Below are positions 16,015-27,383 of a stretch of DNA of 64,000 bases, one piece after another; within the stretch, counting starts at the first letter, position 1, and the number at the start of each line of letters is the position of its first letter. Source of the DNA: an uncultured Alsobacter sp. (GTDB taxonomy: Bacteria; Pseudomonadota; Alphaproteobacteria; Rhizobiales; Beijerinckiaceae); assembly GCF_945952055.1 (NCBI RefSeq), contig NZ_CAMFHB010000007.1, positions 1 to 64,000 on the forward strand. The letters run 5' to 3'. The notes under the pieces are model-generated. The model was not told the origin of the DNA. It ran no database searches and saw only the letters and a list, made by a program, of their open reading frames with translations. A program made the translations under genes and the position numbers.

Positions 16015-17150
16015 GCGGCGCCTCCCGGCAGGCGATCGAGCCAGATCGAGCAGCCGACCGCCGGCACCGGCGCGCTGGCGCCCAGCGTTTGCAGCAGGCG
16101 GTCATAGCGGCCGCCACCGACGACGGGCCGAGGATCCGCGCCCGCCCGGGAGCGGATCTCGAAAACCGCTCCCGTGTAGTAGTCGAGGTTCCGGCCGAAA
16201 GCGGCCGAGAAGGCCACGGCACCGACGTCCACGCCGCGGGCGGCCATGAACCCGGTGCGGGCATCGAAGCTGTCGAGGGCGGACGCGAGGTCGAGCCGGG
16301 CATCGGCGGCGAGCGCGCGGATCTCCGCCGACGCGGTATCGGGATCGCCCTGGACCGCCACGAAGCGCTTCAGCAGCGCGCAGATCTCGTCGGGGATGCC
16401 GCCATCCGCGTCGGCCGTCGCCTGGTTTAGGAAGCGCTCGGCGATCTCTCCCGCGGTGCGGCCACCGACAGAGGCGATCCCCGCGATGTTGAGGATGTCC
16501 TCGACGAAGGCGCGCGCGGCGGCGGGATCCTGCCCCTGCAGGGCCTGGAGCACGCCGGCATGGGCGCCCGGCGCGTCATGGCCGTTGGCCAGGCGGTCGA
16601 TCGTCTCGGCGTCGAGGTGGCCCTGGGCATAGGCGCGCTTCAGCTTGCGCACCCGGGCGGGGGGAAGGGACAAGGCCTCCAGCAGCGCCGTGAACAGGCC
16701 GACGTCGCCCAGGCGAATGTCCGGATCGGCGAGCCCCGCGGACCCGACGGCATCGAGGGCGAGCCCCAGGACCTCGGCATCGGCCGCTTCCCGATCGGCC
16801 CGGCCGAAGGACTCGATGCCGGCCTGCACGAATTCGCCGACCTCCCCGGCCCTGAGCCGGAAGACCGGCCCGCAATAGGAGAACGACACGGGATCGCCGG
16901 CGCCGCGCGCCAGCCAGGCCCGCGCGACCGGAATCGTGAACTCGGGCCGCAAGGCCCATTCGTGGCCGTCGGCATCGGTGGTGACGAACATGCGGCGGCG
17001 AATGTCTTCTCCCGACAGGTCGATGAAGACATCGACCGGCTGGAGGATCGCCGGTTCGGTGCGCGCGTAGCCCGCCTCGGCGAATAGCGACAGGATCGCC
17101 TCGCCGCGGTCGATCCCCGCGCCCATTTTTGCGTCTGGCTGACGTGCCAT
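16011..17150 (-). CDS. hisZ: ATP phosphoribosyltransferase regulatory subunit HisZ
   Basis: 379 residues, a catalytically dead paralogue of histidyl-tRNA synthetase that binds HisG and makes it sensitive to histidine. Class II synthetase-like segments are visible: [24 protein letters not shown] in two parts near 52-75, [18 protein letters not shown] near 94, and the C-terminal [14 protein letters not shown] and VGGGRYDRL. There is no anticodon-binding domain, which separates it from HisS. AAGGGG lies 11 nt before the ATG at 17150. It is coupled to hisG. Confidence 0.94.
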   Translation of the reverse strand: MARQPDAKMGAGIDRGEAILSLFAEAGYARTEPAILQPVDVFIDLSGEDIRRRMFVTTDADGHEWALRPEFTIPVARAWLARGAGDPVSFSYCGPVFRLRAGEVGEFVQAGIESFGRADREAADAEVLGLALDAVGSAGLADPDIRLGDVGLFTALLEALSLPPARVRKLKRAYAQGHLDAETIDRLANGHDAPGAHAGVLQALQGQDPAAARAFVEDILNIAGIASVGGRTAGEIAERFLNQATADADGGIPDEICALLKRFVAVQGDPDTASAEIRALAADARLDLASALDSFDARTGFMAARGVDVGAVAFSAAFGRNLDYYTGAVFEIRSRAGADPRPVVGGGRYDRLLQTLGASAPVPAVGCSIWLDRLPGGAA

Positions 17151-17308
17151 TTCGATACAGACCCCTTCCGTCCGGGGCCTTCTAGCAGGACCGCCCGACC
17201 GGCGCGACCCTCATAGCATCCGAGTGTGAACGCCCCGTCACGGATGCGCCGCGCCGCCCCGGATCGCGGCCGCGTGGACGCAGGGGCGAGCGGGTGGAAT
17301 GCCGCCGG

Positions 17309-18823
17309 TCAGCGGTGGCGGGCCAGCACCTGCGCAACCGCGTCCACCAGGGCGGTCTCCGGCACCGCGAACTGCGCCTCGGCCTGCTGGCGCAGATAGG
17401 TCTCACGGTCCGGGGCGGCAGCCAGGGTGGCACCGAGCACGAGGTCCTTGATGGAGACCTCGTTGGCGGCGCGCTCGTTGGAGCCCTGGATCACCGCGCA
17501 GACGGCGTTGCGCCGGTTGGCGTATTTGAGCTGCGCGTTCATGCCGCCGGCGCCGCCGAGGTAGAGCTCGGCGCGAATGCCGGCCTGGCGCAGGCGCGCC
17601 ACGAAGCCCTGAAGCCGCGCCATCACCGCGCCGCGGTCCTCGGTCTTGTCGACCAGGGCCAGGACGACGACGGGTCCGACCGCCTTCTGCGAGCCGACCT
17701 TGCCCAGGACCTTGAGCGCCGCCAGCAGGCGCGACACGCCGATGGAGAAGCCGGTGGCCGGAACGGGTTCGCCGCGGAAGCGCGCGACGAGCCCGTCATA
17801 GCGCCCGCCGCCCGCGACCGAGCCGAAGCGGACCGGCTTGCCGTCGTCGCCCTTCACCTCGAAGGTGAGTTCGCCCTCGTAGACGGGGCCCGTGTAGTAC
17901 TCGAGGCCGCGCACGACGGAGGGATCGATGAGCACGCGGCCATCGTCATAGCCGGCGGCCGCGACGAGGCCCGCGATCTCCGCGAGTTCGGCCACGCCCT
18001 CCTCGCCCCGCGCCGAGCCCTTCACGACCTCCGCGAGATTGGCGACCGTCTGACCGGTCGTGGCGCCGCGCGCCGCGGTGAACGCCAGCACCCGCTCGGC
18101 CGCGACGTCCTGGAGGCCCGCGCCCTTGGTGAAGTCGCCCGAGACGTCCATGCGGCCTTCGCCGAGGAGGGCACGGACGCCCTCGGGCCCCACCTTGTCG
18201 AGCTTGTCGATCGCCCGCAGCACCGTCAGGCGACGGCCGGCATTCTCATCGCCGGCCAGGCCGATCGCCTCCAGCACGCCGTCGAGCACCTTGCGATTGT
18301 TGACCTTCACCACATAGTCGCCACGCGGGATGCCGGCCCGCTCGAGCGTGTCGGCCATCATCATCGCCGCCTCGGCGTCGGCCGCCACGGATGGCGCTCC
18401 GACCGTGTCGGCATCGAACTGCATGAACTGGCGGAAGCGACCGGGCCCGGGCTTCTCGTTGCGGAACACCCACCCCACGCGATAGCTGCGGTAGGGCTTG
18501 GCCAGCGCATCGAAGTTCTCGGCGACGTAGCGCGCCAGCGGGGCCGTCAGGTCGTAGCGCAGCGACAGCCACTGGTCGTCGTCGTCCTGGAAGGAGAAGA
18601 CGCCCTCGTTGGGGCGATCCTGATCCGGCAGGAACTTCCCCAGCGTTTCGGTGTACTCGACGAACGGCGTCTCGACCGCCTCGAAGCCGTAGAGCTCGAA
18701 GGTCTCGCGGATGGCCCGCAGCATGGTCTCGGTGGCCGCGATGTCGGCGGGACCGCGATCCGCGAAACCGCGCGGCAGGCGCGCCTCCACCTTGCGAGAC
18801 TTGTCGGCAGGAGCATTCGTCAT
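17309..18823 (-). CDS. hisS: Histidyl-tRNA synthetase
   Basis: 504 residues, class II synthetase charging tRNA-His. Motif 1 region [12 protein letters not shown], motif 2 [19 protein letters not shown], the histidine-A motif [12 protein letters not shown] and motif 3 GGGRYDGL with [10 protein letters not shown] are present, followed by an anticodon-binding domain (about 405-500). The start [11 protein letters not shown] at 18823 was preferred to a longer frame without family similarity. It is of the longer alphaproteobacterial type. A 158-bp gap separates it from hisZ, so hisZG may have a separate promoter. Confidence 0.96.
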   Translation of the reverse strand: MTNAPADKSRKVEARLPRGFADRGPADIAATETMLRAIRETFELYGFEAVETPFVEYTETLGKFLPDQDRPNEGVFSFQDDDDQWLSLRYDLTAPLARYVAENFDALAKPYRSYRVGWVFRNEKPGPGRFRQFMQFDADTVGAPSVAADAEAAMMMADTLERAGIPRGDYVVKVNNRKVLDGVLEAIGLAGDENAGRRLTVLRAIDKLDKVGPEGVRALLGEGRMDVSGDFTKGAGLQDVAAERVLAFTAARGATTGQTVANLAEVVKGSARGEEGVAELAEIAGLVAAAGYDDGRVLIDPSVVRGLEYYTGPVYEGELTFEVKGDDGKPVRFGSVAGGGRYDGLVARFRGEPVPATGFSIGVSRLLAALKVLGKVGSQKAVGPVVVLALVDKTEDRGAVMARLQGFVARLRQAGIRAELYLGGAGGMNAQLKYANRRNAVCAVIQGSNERAANEVSIKDLVLGATLAAAPDRETYLRQQAEAQFAVPETALVDAVAQVLARHR

Positions 18824-19056
18824 CGTGTTCGGTCCGGACGCGGCCAAAGGTGGGCGGGTGGTAACGCACGCCCCGCCCTGCGGCAAGCCGCGGCGCCGTC
18901 ACGGCCCGGCGCGACGCTGGTATCCGGGCACAATGCCCCCCGCCGCGCCGAAGCTCGCTTTCGACCGTGCAACCACCTCTCCGCCGTCCGGGCCGACCCC
19001 GACCAGGACGCGGAGAGGGAGATGCAAGCCGGGCGAGCGGAAGGATCGACGCGCAT

Positions 19057-19599
19057 TCAGCTGCCGGCGCCGGCCTTGCCCCATTCCTGGCGCAGGGCAC
19101 GGGCCCGCGGGAAGCGCGGTTCGATCGCCAGCACCTTGTCGAGCTCGGCGATGGCCCCGCGCACGTCACCGCGCTGGCGGGCGATGCCGGCCATGCCGAA
19201 CAGGGCCCGGGCGTGGCGGGGGTCGATCTCGACGGCCTGGCGGTAGTCCTCCGCCGCGCCCTCGATTTCCCCCTGGACGAAGAGGAAGTCGGCCCTGGCC
19301 GTGAGGATGTCGGGATTGTCGGGAGCCAGCGAAACGGCGCGGGACAGGTCGGCGCGCGCCTTGTCGGGCTCCTTCTTGCGGACATAGGCGGCGGAGCGCT
19401 GCACGAGGGCACGGGCCCGGCGCGTCTTGCTCTGGTCACCGGCGCCTTCGATGACGGCCGTGCAGTTGAAGACGATCCAGTCGGGCTCGGGATTTCGCTT
19501 GCACTCTTCCCAGGCGCGGTCGTCCACCTGGGCGAATGCGGGGAACGCACAGGCAAGAGCGAGCGCGGCGGCCGTCGCCAGAACGCGGGGGTTCGGCAT
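19057..19599 (-). CDS. Exported tetratricopeptide-repeat protein
   Basis: 180 residues with GGAGG 8 nt before the ATG. A signal peptide (ATAAALALACAFPAFAQ) directs export to the periplasm. Two cysteines (near residues 32 and 46) may form a disulfide before about three TPR units (residues 65-165), the clearest being AEDYRQAVEIDPRHARALFG. TPR proteins hold partners together; the partner here is not evident. It stands between hisS and groEL without clear functional ties. Confidence 0.85.
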   Translation of the reverse strand: MPNPRVLATAAALALACAFPAFAQVDDRAWEECKRNPEPDWIVFNCTAVIEGAGDQSKTRRARALVQRSAAYVRKKEPDKARADLSRAVSLAPDNPDILTARADFLFVQGEIEGAAEDYRQAVEIDPRHARALFGMAGIARQRGDVRGAIAELDKVLAIEPRFPRARALRQEWGKAGAGS

Positions 19600-19675
19600 C
19601 GCCTCGTCCTCCATTTCGAAAGTCGGGCGCATTCAACCTTGGATCGCCCCCCAAAGCGAGTCCCACACGCACATG

Positions 19676-19705
19676 CGAAAAGGGCGCCCGCGAGGGGCGC
19701 CCTTT
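19676..19705 (-). terminator. groESL terminator
   Basis: Downstream of groEL on the minus strand, AAGGGCGCCC pairs perfectly with GGGCGCCCTT around a 5-nt loop, followed by a short T-run (seen as GAAAA at 19676-19680 on the plus strand). Position 30 bp past the groEL stop and orientation fit an intrinsic terminator. Confidence 0.85.
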
Positions 19706-19731
19706 CCGTTAAGCGAAGCGCTTGGAGCGGA

Positions 19732-21381
<1,650 letters not shown>

Positions 21382-21417
21382 CTATCTGGGAATTACGATT
21401 GGCGGGGCGTCTTCGGC

Positions 21418-21708
21418 TTACTTGCCGACGATACCCATGATGTCGGACTCCTTCATGATGAGGAGGTCCTGGCCGTCGATCTTCACTTCCGTGCCCGACC
21501 ACTTGCCGAACAGGACGCGATCGCCCTTCTTCACGTCCAGCGGGACGAGCTTGCCGGCTTCGTCACGGGCGCCCGAACCGACTGCGAGGATCTCGCCCTC
21601 CTGGGGCTTCTCCTTGGCGGTCTCGGGAATGATGATGCCGCCCTTCGTCTTCTCCTCGGAGTCGAGGCGGCGGACGACGACGCGGTCGTGCAGCGGACGG
21701 AATTTCAT
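21418..21708 (-). CDS. groES: Co-chaperonin GroES
   Basis: 96 residues, the 10-kDa lid of the GroEL cage. [14 protein letters not shown] at the start, the mobile loop with [21 protein letters not shown] and the closing [13 protein letters not shown] are all standard. It is first in the groESL operon, with the CIRCE element 57 bp before its start. Confidence 0.98.
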   Translation of the reverse strand: MKFRPLHDRVVVRRLDSEEKTKGGIIIPETAKEKPQEGEILAVGSGARDEAGKLVPLDVKKGDRVLFGKWSGTEVKIDGQDLLIMKESDIMGIVGK

Positions 21709-21765
21709 GGTGCTTTATCCTCTCGGCGACGCGCCGCTGGGCGCTGAAGCGATCCTGAACCATTG

Positions 21766-21792
21766 CTAGCACTCTCAAGAGGTGAGTGCTAA
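21766..21792 (-). promoter_or_regulatory. CIRCE operator of groESL
   Basis: On the minus strand TTAGCACTC, 9 bp, GAGTGCTAG: the consensus inverted repeat with one changed base in the second arm. It is bound by the HrcA repressor and lies between the promoter and groES, so it would block transcription until heat shock inactivates HrcA. Confidence 0.96.
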
Positions 21793-21801
21793 CTGTGCCG
21801 G

Positions 21802-21830
21802 GAGATAAGCGGGCCATCCGGGTCTGTCAA
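21802..21830 (-). promoter_or_regulatory. Sigma-70-type promoter of groESL
   Basis: On the minus strand, TTGACA (21830-21825), a 17-bp spacer and TATCTC (21807-21802). The start point would fall just before or within the CIRCE element, giving the usual HrcA-repressed promoter. I see no RpoH-type box overlapping it. Confidence 0.8.
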
Positions 21831-21999
21831 GACGAGAACCCGACGAAAGGCTGAGGTCAGGGTTCCGTCGCCGACGCTCGGCATATAGGCGCACCGGCGG
21901 CCGAACGCCACCCCCGCCCTCTCGCCTCTGCACCCAAGCTTAACGCGCGAGCGGTACGGTCCCCCCCGACCGGCCGTGGCGACCCGACCGGCGATCTGC

Positions 22000-23457
22000 A
22001 TGTCCCCGGGGCCCGTCTTGGCGCTGATTGCGAGCTTCCTGTTCAACGCCGTGGCCAATTTCGCGCTGGGTCTTCTCCTGGCGCGCTATCTCGGACCGCA
22101 GGCCTTCGGCGTCTTCGCCGTGGCGATGGCCGGCGCGGGCGCGCTCGCCGCCCCGGCGCTCGACTGGCTGCGGCACGCCGGCACGCGCTTCTATTCGGCC
22201 CGGTCGCGGACCGAGGCCCCGGAGGTCCGGGCCACCCTGGACGCGGCGGTCGCCGCCATCGCCGGGGCCCTGCTCACCGGCGCCGCTGCACTGGCCCTGT
22301 TCGCGCCCGCGGTGATCCACGACCCGGGCGTGGCGGCTCTCGCTCTCGTCTCCTGCGCGCTCGGGGGCCTCTTCGACTACGCCACCGCGCTCATGCGGGC
22401 CCGCTTCATGCAGCGCGACTATGCCGGGCTCGTCATTCTGAAGAACCTGCTCACCCTCGTCCCCATGCCCGTCGCCGCCGTCCTGACCGGGGACCCGCGG
22501 ATCGTGCTCGCCGCCGGCTGCGTGGGGCAGGCCGTCTGCCTGGCCGTGGCGGTGATCCGGCTCGCCGATCCGGGCGTCCGGCTTGCCCTGGTCGACAAGG
22601 GCCTGCTGAGGCGGTTCGCCGTCTACGGCATGCCGCTGACCATGGCCGGCGGCCTCGCCATGGTGCAGGCCTTCTACAACCGCGGGGCGCTGGCCAGCCT
22701 GGCGGGCTACGCCGAGGCCGGCCGCTTCGCGCTGGCCTACGACATCGGCGTCCGGCTCGTCGCCGTCACCGCGATGGCGCTCGACGTGCTGCTGTTCCAG
22801 CTCGCCGTGCGGGCGGAAGCGGAAGGCGGCCGGGCAGCGGGCCTCGGCCAGGTGGCACGCAACCTCGGCACGGTGGTCGCCCTGCTCGCGCCGGTCACGG
22901 CGGGCTACGCCCTCGTCCTGCATCCGTTCGAAAGCGTGTTCATCGCGGCCGACTTCCAGGGCGCCTTCGCCGCCTACTCGCTGGCCCTGCTCCCCGGACT
23001 GGCCGCCTGGGCCTTCATGCAGTTCGGGCTGAGCCCCGCCTTCCAGATCACGGGATCGACCCTTCCCATGGCCGGGCCCAACCTCCTGGCGCTGGCGATC
23101 AACGTCGCGATGGGCTTCGTGCTCGCGCCGCAGATGGGACCGATCGGCCTCGCCCATGCCTTCTCGATCGGCATGATCGCGGGCCTCGCGTCGGCGGCGG
23201 GACTGGTGCGATGGCGGGCGCCGATCGACGTCCCGTGGCGCACCGTCGCCGGCGCACTCGTCTGCAGCGCCGCCATGGCGGCGGCGGTCCTGGCGGCCCG
23301 GCAGGCGTTTCCGGAGCGGCTCTCGGAGGGATGGACGGCCCTGGCGGGCAGCGCCGCCATCGGCGGAGCGGTTTATCTCGGCCTCGCCTTCGCCTTCGAC
23401 CTCGCCGGCGGCCGCTCCTTCGCGCTGGCTCGCCTCAGGCGTCGGCCGGCGCCGTGA
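22000..23457 (+). CDS. Polysaccharide-export flippase-like membrane protein (MOP superfamily)
   Basis: 485 residues from the ATG at 22000 (a GTG at 21976 is also open). About 12 hydrophobic segments and the N-terminal LIASFLFNAVANFALGLLLARYLGPQAFGVF pattern (read in parts) are those of Wzx-like lipopolysaccharide/exopolysaccharide flippases, which move lipid-linked sugars across the inner membrane. No glycosyltransferase genes are nearby, so its substrate is unknown. Its 3' end overlaps the convergent transporter gene by 23 bp. Confidence 0.82.
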   Translation: MSPGPVLALIASFLFNAVANFALGLLLARYLGPQAFGVFAVAMAGAGALAAPALDWLRHAGTRFYSARSRTEAPEVRATLDAAVAAIAGALLTGAAALALFAPAVIHDPGVAALALVSCALGGLFDYATALMRARFMQRDYAGLVILKNLLTLVPMPVAAVLTGDPRIVLAAGCVGQAVCLAVAVIRLADPGVRLALVDKGLLRRFAVYGMPLTMAGGLAMVQAFYNRGALASLAGYAEAGRFALAYDIGVRLVAVTAMALDVLLFQLAVRAEAEGGRAAGLGQVARNLGTVVALLAPVTAGYALVLHPFESVFIAADFQGAFAAYSLALLPGLAAWAFMQFGLSPAFQITGSTLPMAGPNLLALAINVAMGFVLAPQMGPIGLAHAFSIGMIAGLASAAGLVRWRAPIDVPWRTVAGALVCSAAMAAAVLAARQAFPERLSEGWTALAGSAAIGGAVYLGLAFAFDLAGGRSFALARLRRRPAP

Positions 23458-24355
23458 CGGGAGCCTTGGTCGACGGCTTGCGCAGGAGCATCAGCGAGCC
23501 CGACACGATGAGGGCGGCACCGGCCAGCATCGGCAGCGTCGGCCATTCGCCGAAGGCGAGGATGCCGATCCCGGCCGCCCAGATGAAGCCGGTGTACTCC
23601 ATCGCGCCGATCTTGGCGGCCGGTGCCCCCTTGTAGGCCTCGGCAAACAGGAGATGGCCGGCCGTGCCGAGCGCGCCGATGGCCAGCACCCCGAGCGTCT
23701 CGTCCCGCAGCAGCGCGAGAGGATCGCCCAGCAGGAACGCGGCCGGCACGGCCATGGCCGCGGCGAAGAGATTCTGGGTGACGACGATGGTCACCGTGGG
23801 GTCGCTCGCCGTGCGTGCCCGCAGCAGCACCATCGACAGCGCGTAGGCGAGCGCCGCCGCCAGGGCCGCGGCAACGCCCAGTCCATCGCCGCCGAAGCCG
23901 CCACTGCCAAGGCCCCGTCCCCCGGCGATGACCACAACGCCGGCAAAGCCGAGCACGATGGCCAATCCCGTGGCCCGTGCGACGGGCTCGCCCAGGATGA
24001 CCCGCGCCAGGACCGCCATGAACACCGGCGCCAGGTAGCCGAGTGTCGTCGCCTCGACCAGCGGAAGGCGGGCCAGCGCGTAGAAGAAGAAGAGCGCGGT
24101 CGCCAGGACGACGATCGAGCGCATGGCGTTGGCCTTGAGCATGTCGGCGCTGGGCCGGGGCGGACGCACCACCGCGAGGATGGGAAGGGCCCAGACGAAG
24201 CCGCAGGCATAGCGCAGCGCGACGATGTCGATCGTGGACCGGCCGGCGCTGACGCCCTTGATGATGGCGTCCATGACCGTCAGGACGATGATGGCCGCGA
24301 TGGCCAGGACAATCGGAACCAGGGTCCCGTCGTCACGCCCGGGACCGCGGCTCAT
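23435..24355 (-). CDS. DMT-family (EamA) transporter
   Basis: 306 residues with ten hydrophobic segments arranged as two EamA repeats (about 12-140 and 155-290). The motif LGEPVARATGLAIVLGFAGV closing the first repeat is typical. Such drug/metabolite transporters often export amino acids or other small metabolites; the substrate is not predictable. The ATG at 24355 overlaps the stop of the acetyltransferase gene (ATGA), so the two are translationally coupled and may share a substrate. Confidence 0.88.
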   Translation of the reverse strand: MSRGPGRDDGTLVPIVLAIAAIIVLTVMDAIIKGVSAGRSTIDIVALRYACGFVWALPILAVVRPPRPSADMLKANAMRSIVVLATALFFFYALARLPLVEATTLGYLAPVFMAVLARVILGEPVARATGLAIVLGFAGVVVIAGGRGLGSGGFGGDGLGVAAALAAALAYALSMVLLRARTASDPTVTIVVTQNLFAAAMAVPAAFLLGDPLALLRDETLGVLAIGALGTAGHLLFAEAYKGAPAAKIGAMEYTGFIWAAGIGILAFGEWPTLPMLAGAALIVSGSLMLLRKPSTKAPVTAPADA

Positions 24356-24858
24356 CGGTCCACTCCCGGACAATCGCGGGCAAACCCGAACTCGAGCGTG
24401 TCCGCCGCGTCGTGCAGCGCCCTGATGCCCGGCACGCGGCGGAACCCGTTGCGCCGGTAGAAGCGATGGCCGGACAGAAAGCGCGTGTCCGACCACAGCA
24501 CAACGCGTTCGCCACCGTGCGACCGGATGAAATCGTAGCCCCCCTCGAGCAGCGTTTGGGCGAGACCGGTGCCCCGTTGCCCGGCCGCGACGTAGACCTT
24601 GAACAGCTCGTAGGTGCCCGCGTCGAGGGCCTTCGCCACCGCCAGCGAGCCCACCACCTCGCCCGCGTCGTTCTCCGCGACCCACAGGGCCCCGCCCTTG
24701 CCGGCGTAGTGGGAGGCGGGCGCGGCGAGCTCCGGGAACTCCTCCGGCACGTAGGGACATCCCTCGTACTCGGAGAACACGGCGGAGATCAGTCGCGCGA
24801 GAGCGGGCCCGTCGGTGTCCCGGCCGGGCCGGATGGAAGGAAGCGTGGGGGATGCCAT
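24352..24858 (-). CDS. GNAT-family N-acetyltransferase
   Basis: 168 residues from the ATG at 24858. The acetyl-CoA pyrophosphate-binding loop is QRGTGLAQTLL near 95-105, preceded by the beta strand YELFKVYVA and followed by SGHRFYRRNGFRRV, the usual GNAT C-terminal pattern. It is coupled by a 4-bp overlap to the DMT transporter, an acetylate-and-export arrangement known for toxic small molecules; here this is inference. Confidence 0.88.
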   Translation of the reverse strand: MASPTLPSIRPGRDTDGPALARLISAVFSEYEGCPYVPEEFPELAAPASHYAGKGGALWVAENDAGEVVGSLAVAKALDAGTYELFKVYVAAGQRGTGLAQTLLEGGYDFIRSHGGERVVLWSDTRFLSGHRFYRRNGFRRVPGIRALHDAADTLEFGFARDCPGVDR

Positions 24859-24931
24859 GACCTGGACCTGATGCGTACCCGTGCTTGTCGCACGGCGGGC
24901 CGGTTCGTGGAAGATGCACGGCCGACCCGGC

Positions 24932-25525
24932 TCAACCGGTCCTGTCATCCTCGAAGATCAGATCGATTTCGCCCTGGGTGAGATGCCCGTCATCCGACTG
25001 GAGGCGGGGCCCGTTCTCCAGCATGGAGGCGTTCGTCCTGCGGGGACGGACGAGTTCTCCGGCAGTGGAATCGACCTCGTCCAGGACGGACCGGACGGCC
25101 GCGAGCCGTGCCTCGAGGTCGGTGAAGAGACCGGCGACGTTGCCGATGCGCTGCCCCGTCAGGTCCTGAAAGTCGCAGGCCTGGATGATCATCAGCGACC
25201 GCTCGGCGATGTCGTCGAGAGCATCGGAGGTGACCGCGCCGCCGCCGGCGACGCGCAAGCGGTCCGCGGCCTCGTCGATCTCCTCGACCGCGGCGAGGAT
25301 GGCATGGGCGGCCCGGGCGGTGTCGCTGACCACCGCCTGGAGTTCGTCGGCGGCGCGCCTCAGACCGGTGCCCGCAACGAGGGCGGCGCGGACGGCCGAA
25401 CGCGCACGCTGCCCGAGAGCAGGCTCCACGGAGCGCAGGGTCTCGCCGCGCGGGACCGGGGCGCGGACGTGCGGCCCCGCCGGCGGCGAGGAGCGCTCGA
25501 TACGAAAGACCTTCGGTGAAGGCAT
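24932..25525 (-). CDS. Second CheZ-like protein
   Basis: 197 residues starting MPSPKVFRIE at 25525; ten residues more are possible. The CheZ motif is better kept than in the other copy: CDFQDLTGQRIGNV, with Asp121 and Gln125 matching the catalytic pair. The last residues LTQGEIDLIFE (182-192) match the CheY-docking peptide shared by CheZ tails and FliM heads. The region between is helical with a disordered stretch at 155-180. No cheY lies next to it; it would act on receivers encoded elsewhere in this window or genome. Confidence 0.8.
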   Translation of the reverse strand: MPSPKVFRIERSSPPAGPHVRAPVPRGETLRSVEPALGQRARSAVRAALVAGTGLRRAADELQAVVSDTARAAHAILAAVEEIDEAADRLRVAGGGAVTSDALDDIAERSLMIIQACDFQDLTGQRIGNVAGLFTDLEARLAAVRSVLDEVDSTAGELVRPRRTNASMLENGPRLQSDDGHLTQGEIDLIFEDDRTG

Positions 25526-25745
25526 GCCCTGCCCCGTTTGACCCGGCGAGACCATGCCACCGTGGCGTTAAGGGACACCTACCCCCAATTGAAGCGACGA
25601 ATTTTCAACCATAACAAACGATGTCCGGCGAACTGCAACTTGTCGGCGCCGGTAACCATGATCCTTCACGCCCCGTTGACCCTGCTCGGCCAGCGTCATG
25701 CCAACGCTCGGCCAGAAGGGCTGGGTCGGTCGAACGAGGGTGATC

Positions 25746-26456
25746 ATGAAGAAGACATCGATCGTCGCCGCTGCCGTGGCCGTGGTGCTCACGGCCCTGC
25801 CCGCCTCCGCGCAGGTGGCAGCATCGCGGTCCGGCAATCTGGGCGGCGGCTTCATCGAGTTGCTGATGACGGGCCGCGATCCCACGCCCCGATCGGCGGC
25901 CCGCGCCGGCGAGCCCCTCACGGGGGCACCCGATCCCGCCACGGCCCCGCGCACCGTGCGCACCGCCGCCTACGCGCCCCCGGCGCTGTCCTCGCACATC
26001 GAGACAGCCCTCGATCCGCGCTTCGAGCGGCAGGAGGTGGCCTATGAGGGCCCGCACGGGCCCGGCACGATCGTCATCGATACCGACAACAAGTTCCTCT
26101 ATCTCGTCCAGTCGCAGGGCCGCGCCCTGCGCTACGGCATCGGCGTCGGCCGTCCCGGCTTCGTCTGGACGGGCGTGAAGTCGATCACGCGCAAGGCGGA
26201 ATGGCCGTCCTGGACGCCGCCGGCCGAGATGCTCAAGCGCCGGCCCGACCTGCCGCGCTTCATGGAGGGTGGGCCCGACAATCCGCTCGGATCGCGCGCC
26301 ATGTATCTCGGCGACACGCTCTACCGCATCCACGGCACGAACGAGCCGAACACGATCGGCCAGAACGTCTCGTCCGGCTGCATCCGCCTGCGCAACGAGG
26401 ACGTCATGGACCTCTACGAGCGCGTGCGGGTGGGCACGAAGGTCGTCGTCCTCTGA
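25746..26456 (+). CDS. L,D-transpeptidase (YkuD domain)
   Basis: 236 residues with a signal peptide (KKTSIVAAAVAVVLTALPASAQ). The YkuD catalytic motif is HGTNEPNTIGQNVSSGCIRL, with His196 and the nucleophile Cys212. It is predicted to make 3-3 peptidoglycan cross-links or attach proteins to the wall in the periplasm. The start at 25746 was chosen because the signal peptide begins there. It ends in a convergent pair with the DUF2076 gene. Confidence 0.93.
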   Translation: MKKTSIVAAAVAVVLTALPASAQVAASRSGNLGGGFIELLMTGRDPTPRSAARAGEPLTGAPDPATAPRTVRTAAYAPPALSSHIETALDPRFERQEVAYEGPHGPGTIVIDTDNKFLYLVQSQGRALRYGIGVGRPGFVWTGVKSITRKAEWPSWTPPAEMLKRRPDLPRFMEGGPDNPLGSRAMYLGDTLYRIHGTNEPNTIGQNVSSGCIRLRNEDVMDLYERVRVGTKVVVL

Positions 26457-26463
26457 GGATGAA

Positions 26464-26496
26464 GGGCGCGGAGCCGGGCATCGCCGGCTCCGCCCC
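26464..26496. terminator. Strong hairpin between convergent genes
   Basis: GCGGAGCCGG (26468-26477) pairs perfectly with CCGGCTCCGC (26484-26493) around a 6-nt loop, extended by GGG/CCC at the base. It sits in the 46-bp gap between the L,D-transpeptidase and DUF2076 stops, so it can end both transcripts; there is no T-run. Confidence 0.6.
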
Positions 26497-26502
26497 GAAC
26501 GG

Positions 26503-27282
26503 TCAGGCCCAGTCGCCGCCGTCGTCGCCGCCGGCATCGAAGCCGTCGTCGAAATCGTTGCCGAGCGACGCATCGTCGATCTGCGGATCGCCGGCACCAC
26601 CGCCCAGGAACTCATCGGACGCCGCGCTGGCAGGCGTCCCGCCGAGCGCGTTGGTCACGCTGTCCGAGAGGTTGCCGCCCCCGCTCAGCCCGGCTCCGTC
26701 GGCCAGGCTCTGGCCGAGGCCGCTGCCGTGGCTGCTGAACAGCGACTGGATTCCCGAGAACAGCAGGGCGCCACCGGCCACGCCGGCGGCGGTGGTCATC
26801 GCGCTCCGCAGGAAGCCGCCGCCGGCCGGACCCTGCTGGGCACCGAACGGCATCTGCTGCCCGCCGAAGCCGGGGGCCTGGGGCTGCTGGGGCTGGCCGC
26901 CCCACGGGCCGGAGGGAGCCTGCGGCATGGCCGCGGCGGCATCCCGACGCCCGAACGACGGAACGCCACTGCCCGACGTGCGCGGGGCGGACGAATCGCC
27001 GCCGAAGATCGACTTGCCGAGGCCGCCGAGAAAACCGCCCTGCGCCTGCGGCTGCTGCTCCAGCTGCGCCACGCGGGCTTCCAGCTCCTGGATCCGCGCG
27101 GCGGCGGCCTTGAGGCCTTCCTCCTGCACGATCACGGCCTGGGCCATGAGGTAGGGAGCATAGGGCTGCGCCCGCACGGCATCGGCGATCAACGCCTCCG
27201 CCTCCCTGTCGCGCGGCGCGGTGGCGGATTGCTTCACGCGGTCGAACAGGCCTTCGAGCAACTGGCGTTCTTCGGGGGTCAT
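26503..27282 (-). CDS. DUF2076-family protein
   Basis: 259 residues. The N-terminus MTPEERQLLEGLFDRV and a helical region to about 75 (with a coiled-coil IQELEARVAQLEQQ) are the DUF2076 hallmark. Then comes a Gln/Gly/Pro-rich middle (75-155), one hydrophobic segment (about 158-178, TTAAGVAGGALLFSGI) and an acidic Asp/Gly tail. These proteins are predicted periplasmic or membrane-associated ligand-binding proteins of unknown role. Confidence 0.82.
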   Translation of the reverse strand: MTPEERQLLEGLFDRVKQSATAPRDREAEALIADAVRAQPYAPYLMAQAVIVQEEGLKAAAARIQELEARVAQLEQQPQAQGGFLGGLGKSIFGGDSSAPRTSGSGVPSFGRRDAAAAMPQAPSGPWGGQPQQPQAPGFGGQQMPFGAQQGPAGGGFLRSAMTTAAGVAGGALLFSGIQSLFSSHGSGLGQSLADGAGLSGGGNLSDSVTNALGGTPASAASDEFLGGGAGDPQIDDASLGNDFDDGFDAGGDDGGDWA

Positions 27283-27383
27283 GGTCCGTCCTCGCTCCTT
27301 GTCGCCGGATGATCGCGCCGGCGTGTGGCGAAGATGTGGGGCGGCCTTGCGCCTTCACAAGACCTTGACATTCGACAGGGCGA

